A DNA stretch of 9,670 nt from a bacterium (Candidatus Gribaldobacteria) CG10_big_fil_rev_8_21_14_0_10_37_21. GTDB taxonomy: Bacteria > Patescibacteriota > Minisyncoccia > Minisyncoccales > CG1-02-41-26. Location: NCBI GenBank assembly GCA_002773495.1, contig PFAX01000004.1, forward strand, positions 1 to 9,670, in the 5' to 3' direction. Of this stretch, positions 6,642-9,670 are shown in pieces. A program made the translations under genes and the position numbers. The notes beneath the pieces were generated by a model. That model was given only the letters and a program-made list of their open reading frames with translations, was not told the DNA's origin and did not search any database. The first letter of the stretch is position 1. The number at the start of each line of letters is the position of its first letter.

Positions 6642-6673
6642 AACATTTTGGAAACGATCGTCTTCAAAATGTT
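6642..6673. promoter_or_regulatory. 32-bp near-perfect dyad between dprA and topA
   Basis: Outer arms aacattttg (6642-6650) and caaaatgtt (6665-6673) and a central self-complementary acgatcgt (6654-6661) share the same centre. In all, 14 of 16 half-site positions are complementary. It lies 64 bases before the topA ATG. Neither side has an immediate T-run on the minus strand, so an operator for a dimeric repressor or an attenuating hairpin in the topA leader seems at least as likely as a dprA terminator. Function is inferred only. Confidence 0.55.
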
Positions 6674-6729
6674 GCATTTTTCAATAATGGTTTTTTTACC
6701 TCTTGTCCTTGATTTATAATTTTTGATAC

Positions 6730-7587
6730 TTAATATTTATTTAGAATATAGCTGTTTCCAAAAATGTTTTTAATTTTATCTTCAAGCTCAAGGGTAGAAA
6801 TAATCCTTAGAACTTGTTCTGGCTTTAAGTTGGTTTTTTCAATTATTTGATCTGCCGTTAAGGCGCCATTCTGAAGCACTTTTAGAATTAACAGTTCTTC
6901 TTTACTGCCTTTTGTACCTTGATATGTTTTATCATAGCTTATTTTAAAGAAATTTAAAATGTCTTTGGGGTTTTGCGTTAAAAGGGCTCCTTTTTGGATT
7001 AATAAATTGCACCCCATTGAATTAAGCGAAGTTATATTGCCAGGCAAGGCAAAGACCTGCTTTTTTTGTTTATGGGCCCAACTAGCCGTGTTTAAAGCGC
7101 CTGATTTTATTTTTGCCTCTATAACTAAAACCCCCAAAGAAAGGGCGGAAATAAGGCCATTTCTTTTTAAAAAATAACTCGCAAAAGACCTTTGCTTTGG
7201 TTCATATTCAGAAATTAAACAGCCCCCCTTTTTAAGGATTTCTTTGGCCAATTTCAAGTTTTCTTGGGGGTAAATTGTTTTTTCACTCAAACCAGTTCCT
7301 AAAAAAGCAATTGTTTTACCAGAACCAGCTAAAGCCCCTTTATGGGCCATTGTATCAATACCAACTGCTAAGCCAGAAACAATAGTTAAGCCAGCTTGTG
7401 AAAGTTCTTTGGCAAACCGAAAGGCCTGTTCTTTACCATATTCAGTTGCTCTTCTTGTCCCCACAATAGCGAAACCCCTTTCGCTCTTTGAAGGCAAAAC
7501 ACCTCGAAAATAAAGTTTTTCCGGAAAACCCTTAATATCTAATTTACCTTCTTTAATAGGGAAATCCCCCAATACTTCTTGCATCAC
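6730..7587 (-). CDS. dprA: DNA-processing protein DprA (Smf)
   Basis: DprA binds single-stranded DNA entering the cell and loads RecA onto it during natural transformation. The 285-residue protein has the extended Rossmann fold: VGTRRATEYG (42-51), SGLAVGIDTMAH (71-82), the IYPQEN segment (105-110), LISEYEP (124-130), FLKRNGLIS (139-147), VIEA (155-158), SGALNTA (162-168) and LPGN (181-184). A C-terminal winged-helix (DML1-like) domain spans about 229-283. The N-terminal SAM-like domain of longer DprA proteins is absent. Translation must begin at GTG 7587 or ATG 7584 because a TGA stop lies directly upstream in frame (7588-7590). No convincing RBS is present at the right distance. A TGG-TATGTT extended -10 with TTGGAG 17 bases upstream would place the transcript start at or next to the start codon, suggesting a leaderless message. 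It lies between mfd and topA on the same strand. Confidence 0.95.
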   Translation of the reverse strand: MMQEVLGDFPIKEGKLDIKGFPEKLYFRGVLPSKSERGFAIVGTRRATEYGKEQAFRFAKELSQAGLTIVSGLAVGIDTMAHKGALAGSGKTIAFLGTGLSEKTIYPQENLKLAKEILKKGGCLISEYEPKQRSFASYFLKRNGLISALSLGVLVIEAKIKSGALNTASWAHKQKKQVFALPGNITSLNSMGCNLLIQKGALLTQNPKDILNFFKISYDKTYQGTKGSKEELLILKVLQNGALTADQIIEKTNLKPEQVLRIISTLELEDKIKNIFGNSYILNKY

Positions 7588-7589
7588 TC

Positions 7590-7618
7590 AACATACCATA
7601 AAATTTAAAAACCTCCAA
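7590..7618 (-). promoter_or_regulatory. Possible promoter of dprA (leaderless)
   Basis: On the minus strand TTGGAG (7613-7618), a 17-base spacer and TATGTT (7590-7595) preceded by TGG resemble a weak -35 with an extended -10. The -10 ends only 2 bases before the GTG and 5 before the ATG start, so a transcript from it would be essentially leaderless. It overlaps the possible mfd terminator; the two readings compete. Confidence 0.3.
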
Positions 7619-7640
7619 GAGCCGATGCTTTAGGGGTTTT
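7606..7640 (-). terminator. Weak candidate terminator after mfd
   Basis: On the minus strand AAAACCCC (7633-7640) can pair with GAGGTTTT (7608-7615), an 8-bp stem with one G-T pair and a 17-base loop, followed by TAAATTTT. The loop is long and the stem modest, so this is uncertain. Confidence 0.3.
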
Positions 7641-7658
7641 GCTTTTTAATCATTTGTT

Positions 7659-7698
7659 TATTCACTTATTCACTTAGCCACTTTTTTACTTAATCACT
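7659..7698. repeat. Degenerate tandem repeat of 8 bases (tattcact) x 5
   Basis: The units tattcact, tattcact, tagccact, tttttact and taatcact run head to tail and end on the first base of the mfd stop codon. The first two are identical; all five share the tail act. They occupy the spacer between mfd and dprA. Confidence 0.65.
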
Positions 7699-9670
7699 TA
7701 TGTGTTGGTTCTTAGTTTGTTAACTGCTTCAGAGAGCATTTGGCAATAAAGGTTTAAGCCAATCCTGTTGACTGCCCCTGATTGTTCTTTACCTAAAATG
7801 TTGCCTGAACCCCTTATTTCTAAATCCCTAATTGCTATTTGGTAGCCAGTACCTAATTCCTGGGCATCTTTTAACGCTTTTAAACGTTGTTTGGCTTTGC
7901 CCTTAAGGGTTTTTGGTTTATATAAAAAGTAAGCAAAGGCCTGTTTTTCAGCTCTGCCAACCCTGCCCCTTAGTTGGTAGGCCTGTGAAAGCCCTAATTT
8001 AACAGCATCGTCAACGATTAAAGTATTGACATTGCCTAAATCAATCCCGTTTTCAATAATAGTTGTTGAAAGTAAAATGTCTTGTTTTCTATTTTCAAAG
8101 TCGTTTAAGGTCTGAATAATTTCTTTTTCTGGTAATTTAGCATGTAAAGTAGCTATTTTGGCCTGGGGCATTATTCTTTGCAGTTTTTCTTTAACAGCAG
8201 AAATTGTCTCAATGCGATTATGCAGAAAATAAACCTGCCCACCCCTGCTCAACTCTTTTTTTAAAGCGTTTTTAATTATTTTAGAAGAGAGAGGTAAAAC
8301 AAAGGTTTTAATTGGCTTCCTGCCTTCTGGGGCTGTTTTAATAAAGCTTAATTGTTTTAAACTAGACAAGGCCAAATGTAAAGTCCTTGGAATGGGGGTA
8401 GCTGAAAGATATAAAACATCAAGAAAGGGGTAGTTTTTACATAAAACTTCTTTTTGTTTAACCCCAAATTTTTGTTCGTCATCAATAATTAAAAGGCCTA
8501 AGTTTTTAAAAGTTATTTTTTTGGATAAAACACTATGCGTGCCAATTAAAATATCAATTTCACCTGTTTTGATTTTAGATAAAATATCTTTTTTTTCTTT
8601 TTCGCTTTGTAAACGGGTCAAAAGAGCTGTTTTTAAGGGTAAGTCACGAAGCCGTTTTTCAAAATTAAAAAAATGTTGGTTAGCTAATATGGTGGTTGGG
8701 GCAATCATTACCACTTGCCGTAAATTTTCAGCTGCTCTCGTGGCTATTCTTAAAGCAATTTCTGTTTTACCGAAGCCAACGTCCCCGCAAACAATCCTGT
8801 CCATTGGTTTTGTTTCAAGCATATCTTTTTCAATTTCTTTTAAGGTTTGCTCTTGGTCTGGCGTTAAAGTATAAGCAAAGGTTGTTGCTGTTCTTTCAGC
8901 CAATTCGCTTTTTTGGTAGGCAGACCTAATGGCTGTTTCCTTTTGAGCGAACATATTTAACAGTTCTTTGGCAAATTTTTCCGTATCTTCTTTAATTTTT
9001 CTTTTAGTTTTTTGCCACAAAACACTCCCCAACCTAGAAAGTTTTGGCTCAAATAAGCCGGTGTAACGAGAAAGTTTCCTTTCTAAGCCAACTGGCACAT
9101 ATAATTTGTCCCCCTTAGCATACTCAAGCGTGTAAAAGGAGCTAAGCTCCTTCGACAAGGGAAGGAGCTTAGCTCCTTTCACAATACCCACGAAGCGGCC
9201 TATCCCATGGTCAAGATGAACCAAATAGTTGCCTTCTTTAATGCCCTTAATGTCAGAAAACATTTCTTGGCGTTTCAATTTCTTTTTTAAAAGTTCTTGA
9301 GCTATTTTTTCATTTTTAATTTCTAAAGAAAGTTTTTTAATCGTTTCAAGGGTATTGCCTAAAAAATCAAGGCGAAAAGCGTTTTTGGTATTAACCGGGA
9401 AGACCTCAATAATCCCCCCTGTTTGAGAAAATTCGCCGGGCTCGTCTGTTTTGAAAACCTTTTCGTAGCCCATTTCATCAAGTTTTTTTAAAACATCCGA
9501 TATTTTAAGGTTTTGGTTTTTTTCTAAAAATAAAATGTTTTCTTGCCAAAAGTTTTGTGTTTCAGTCGCTTTTAAAACCTGATTAAGGTTTTTTTCATAC
9601 CAAACAAACTCCTTTTCTAAAAAATAAGGAGTGAAACCGACAATTAGTAAATTATTTTTTTGTTTCTCGT
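7698..9670 (-). CDS. mfd: Transcription-repair coupling factor Mfd (N-terminus outside window, C-terminal D7 domain absent)
   Basis: Mfd is a DNA translocase that dislodges RNA polymerase stalled at lesions and recruits UvrA. The frame is open to the right edge, giving about 657 visible residues. Positions below count from the Met at 9473, which is internal: upstream codons continue the protein. The UvrB-like segment GEFSQTGGIIEVFP (13-26) is followed by the RNA-polymerase-interacting domain with LVHLDHGIGRF (84-94) and KLYVPVGLE (123-131). The RecG-like helicase has Walker A GDVGFGKTE (230-238), a DDEQ box (331-334; DEEQ is usual), SATPIPRT (357-364), TTIIENGID (470-478) and QLRGRVGR (500-507). 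It ends with the translocation motif GTGYQIAIRDLEIRGSGN (541-558). The protein stops about 30 residues later, so the autoinhibitory D7 domain is missing. A nested palindrome encodes residues 97-115. First gene of the minus-strand cluster visible here. Confidence 0.96.
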   Translation of the reverse strand, partial: EKQKNNLLIVGFTPYFLEKEFVWYEKNLNQVLKATETQNFWQENILFLEKNQNLKISDVLKKLDEMGYEKVFKTDEPGEFSQTGGIIEVFPVNTKNAFRLDFLGNTLETIKKLSLEIKNEKIAQELLKKKLKRQEMFSDIKGIKEGNYLVHLDHGIGRFVGIVKGAKLLPLSKELSSFYTLEYAKGDKLYVPVGLERKLSRYTGLFEPKLSRLGSVLWQKTKRKIKEDTEKFAKELLNMFAQKETAIRSAYQKSELAERTATTFAYTLTPDQEQTLKEIEKDMLETKPMDRIVCGDVGFGKTEIALRIATRAAENLRQVVMIAPTTILANQHFFNFEKRLRDLPLKTALLTRLQSEKEKKDILSKIKTGEIDILIGTHSVLSKKITFKNLGLLIIDDEQKFGVKQKEVLCKNYPFLDVLYLSATPIPRTLHLALSSLKQLSFIKTAPEGRKPIKTFVLPLSSKIIKNALKKELSRGGQVYFLHNRIETISAVKEKLQRIMPQAKIATLHAKLPEKEIIQTLNDFENRKQDILLSTTIIENGIDLGNVNTLIVDDAVKLGLSQAYQLRGRVGRAEKQAFAYFLYKPKTLKGKAKQRLKALKDAQELGTGYQIAIRDLEIRGSGNILGKEQSGAVNRIGLNLYCQMLSEAVNKLRTNT
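9131..9183. repeat. 53-bp nested palindromic element in frame within mfd
   Basis: A perfect 19-bp inverted repeat (9135-9153 with 9161-9179) surrounds the 7-base spacer gacaagg. It extends to 23 bp with one mismatch (9131-9183). Each arm is itself palindromic about a single base (aaggagct, centre, agctcctt). It is read in frame as mfd residues 97-115, roughly VKGAKLLPLSKELSSFY. This sits in the loop of the polymerase-interacting domain between GRFVGI and YTLEYA, where I count 16 residues against 11 in E. coli Mfd as I remember it. Chance cannot explain a structure of this size, and it looks like a mobile palindrome tolerated in a coding loop. Confidence 0.85.

Noticed and set aside
7588..7697. 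Missing Mfd C-terminal domain encoded in another frame after a frameshift
   Set aside because: The 110-bp spacer holds tandem repeats and many stop codons, with no room for a domain of over 100 residues.
7659..7698. CRISPR array
   Set aside because: Units are 8 bases, head to tail and degenerate, with no spacers; the same holds for the 7-base repeat at 6585.
8521..8929. Plus-strand open frames opposite mfd, topA, dprA and RSH
   Set aside because: They are shadows of well-supported minus-strand genes, rich in Phe/Ser/Leu from antisense Lys/Glu codons, with no recognisable domain.
9471..9473. ATG at 9473 as the start of mfd
   Set aside because: The frame stays open to 9670 and the upstream codons continue UvrB-like Mfd sequence, so the gene extends past the right edge.

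Overview
The window is a low-GC, lysine-rich bacterial segment with compact single-copy housekeeping genes, almost all on the minus strand. Short or pared-down domain architectures (an RSH protein without an ACT domain, Mfd without its C-terminal domain, DprA without an N-terminal SAM domain), a tRNA without encoded CCA and weak or absent Shine-Dalgarno sites suggest a candidate-phyla-radiation / Patescibacteria (Parcubacteria-like) genome. That assignment is inference from style, not from a marker gene. TGA is used as a stop (topA ends in TGA), so there is no sign of the TGA-to-glycine recoding known in some of these lineages.

Layout, left to right. Bases 1-613 (+) hold the end of a sugar-phosphate nucleotidylyltransferase whose N-terminus lies outside the window. 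Bases 614-883 are intergenic and hold a 79-bp imperfect palindromic repeat with TGTGTCATCCTGAG-type ends, a short period-8 repeat and a strong hairpin terminator for the gene to the right. Bases 884-2389 (-) encode a B12-binding-type radical SAM protein with a good RBS and visibly higher GC than its neighbours. Bases 2390-2628 are a GC-rich, hairpin-rich non-coding stretch bounded by a 20-bp direct repeat of the 3' end of the adjacent tRNA-Leu(CAA) gene (2629-2711, -), which has its own extended -10 promoter.

From 2762 to the right edge lies a co-directional information-processing cluster on the minus strand. In transcription order it is mfd (transcription-repair coupling factor, N-terminus outside the window), dprA (DNA processing / uptake), topA (DNA topoisomerase I) and a RelA/SpoT-homologue (RSH) gene overlapping topA by 50 bp, followed by tRNA-Leu. 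These genes link DNA repair, supercoiling, incoming-DNA handling and the (p)ppGpp stress signal, but their adjacency may only reflect genome compaction.

The most unusual features are non-coding or overprinted structures. They are a 53-bp nested palindrome in frame inside mfd, reminiscent of coding-region palindromic elements such as those of Rickettsia; the duplicated tRNA-Leu 3' end flanking a GC-rich insert; a 32-bp near-perfect dyad between dprA and topA; a perfect 23-nt palindrome inside topA; and three intergenic spacers carrying short period-7/8 tandem repeats. Protein-level oddities are the degenerate hydrolase site of the RSH protein and the truncated C-terminus of Mfd.
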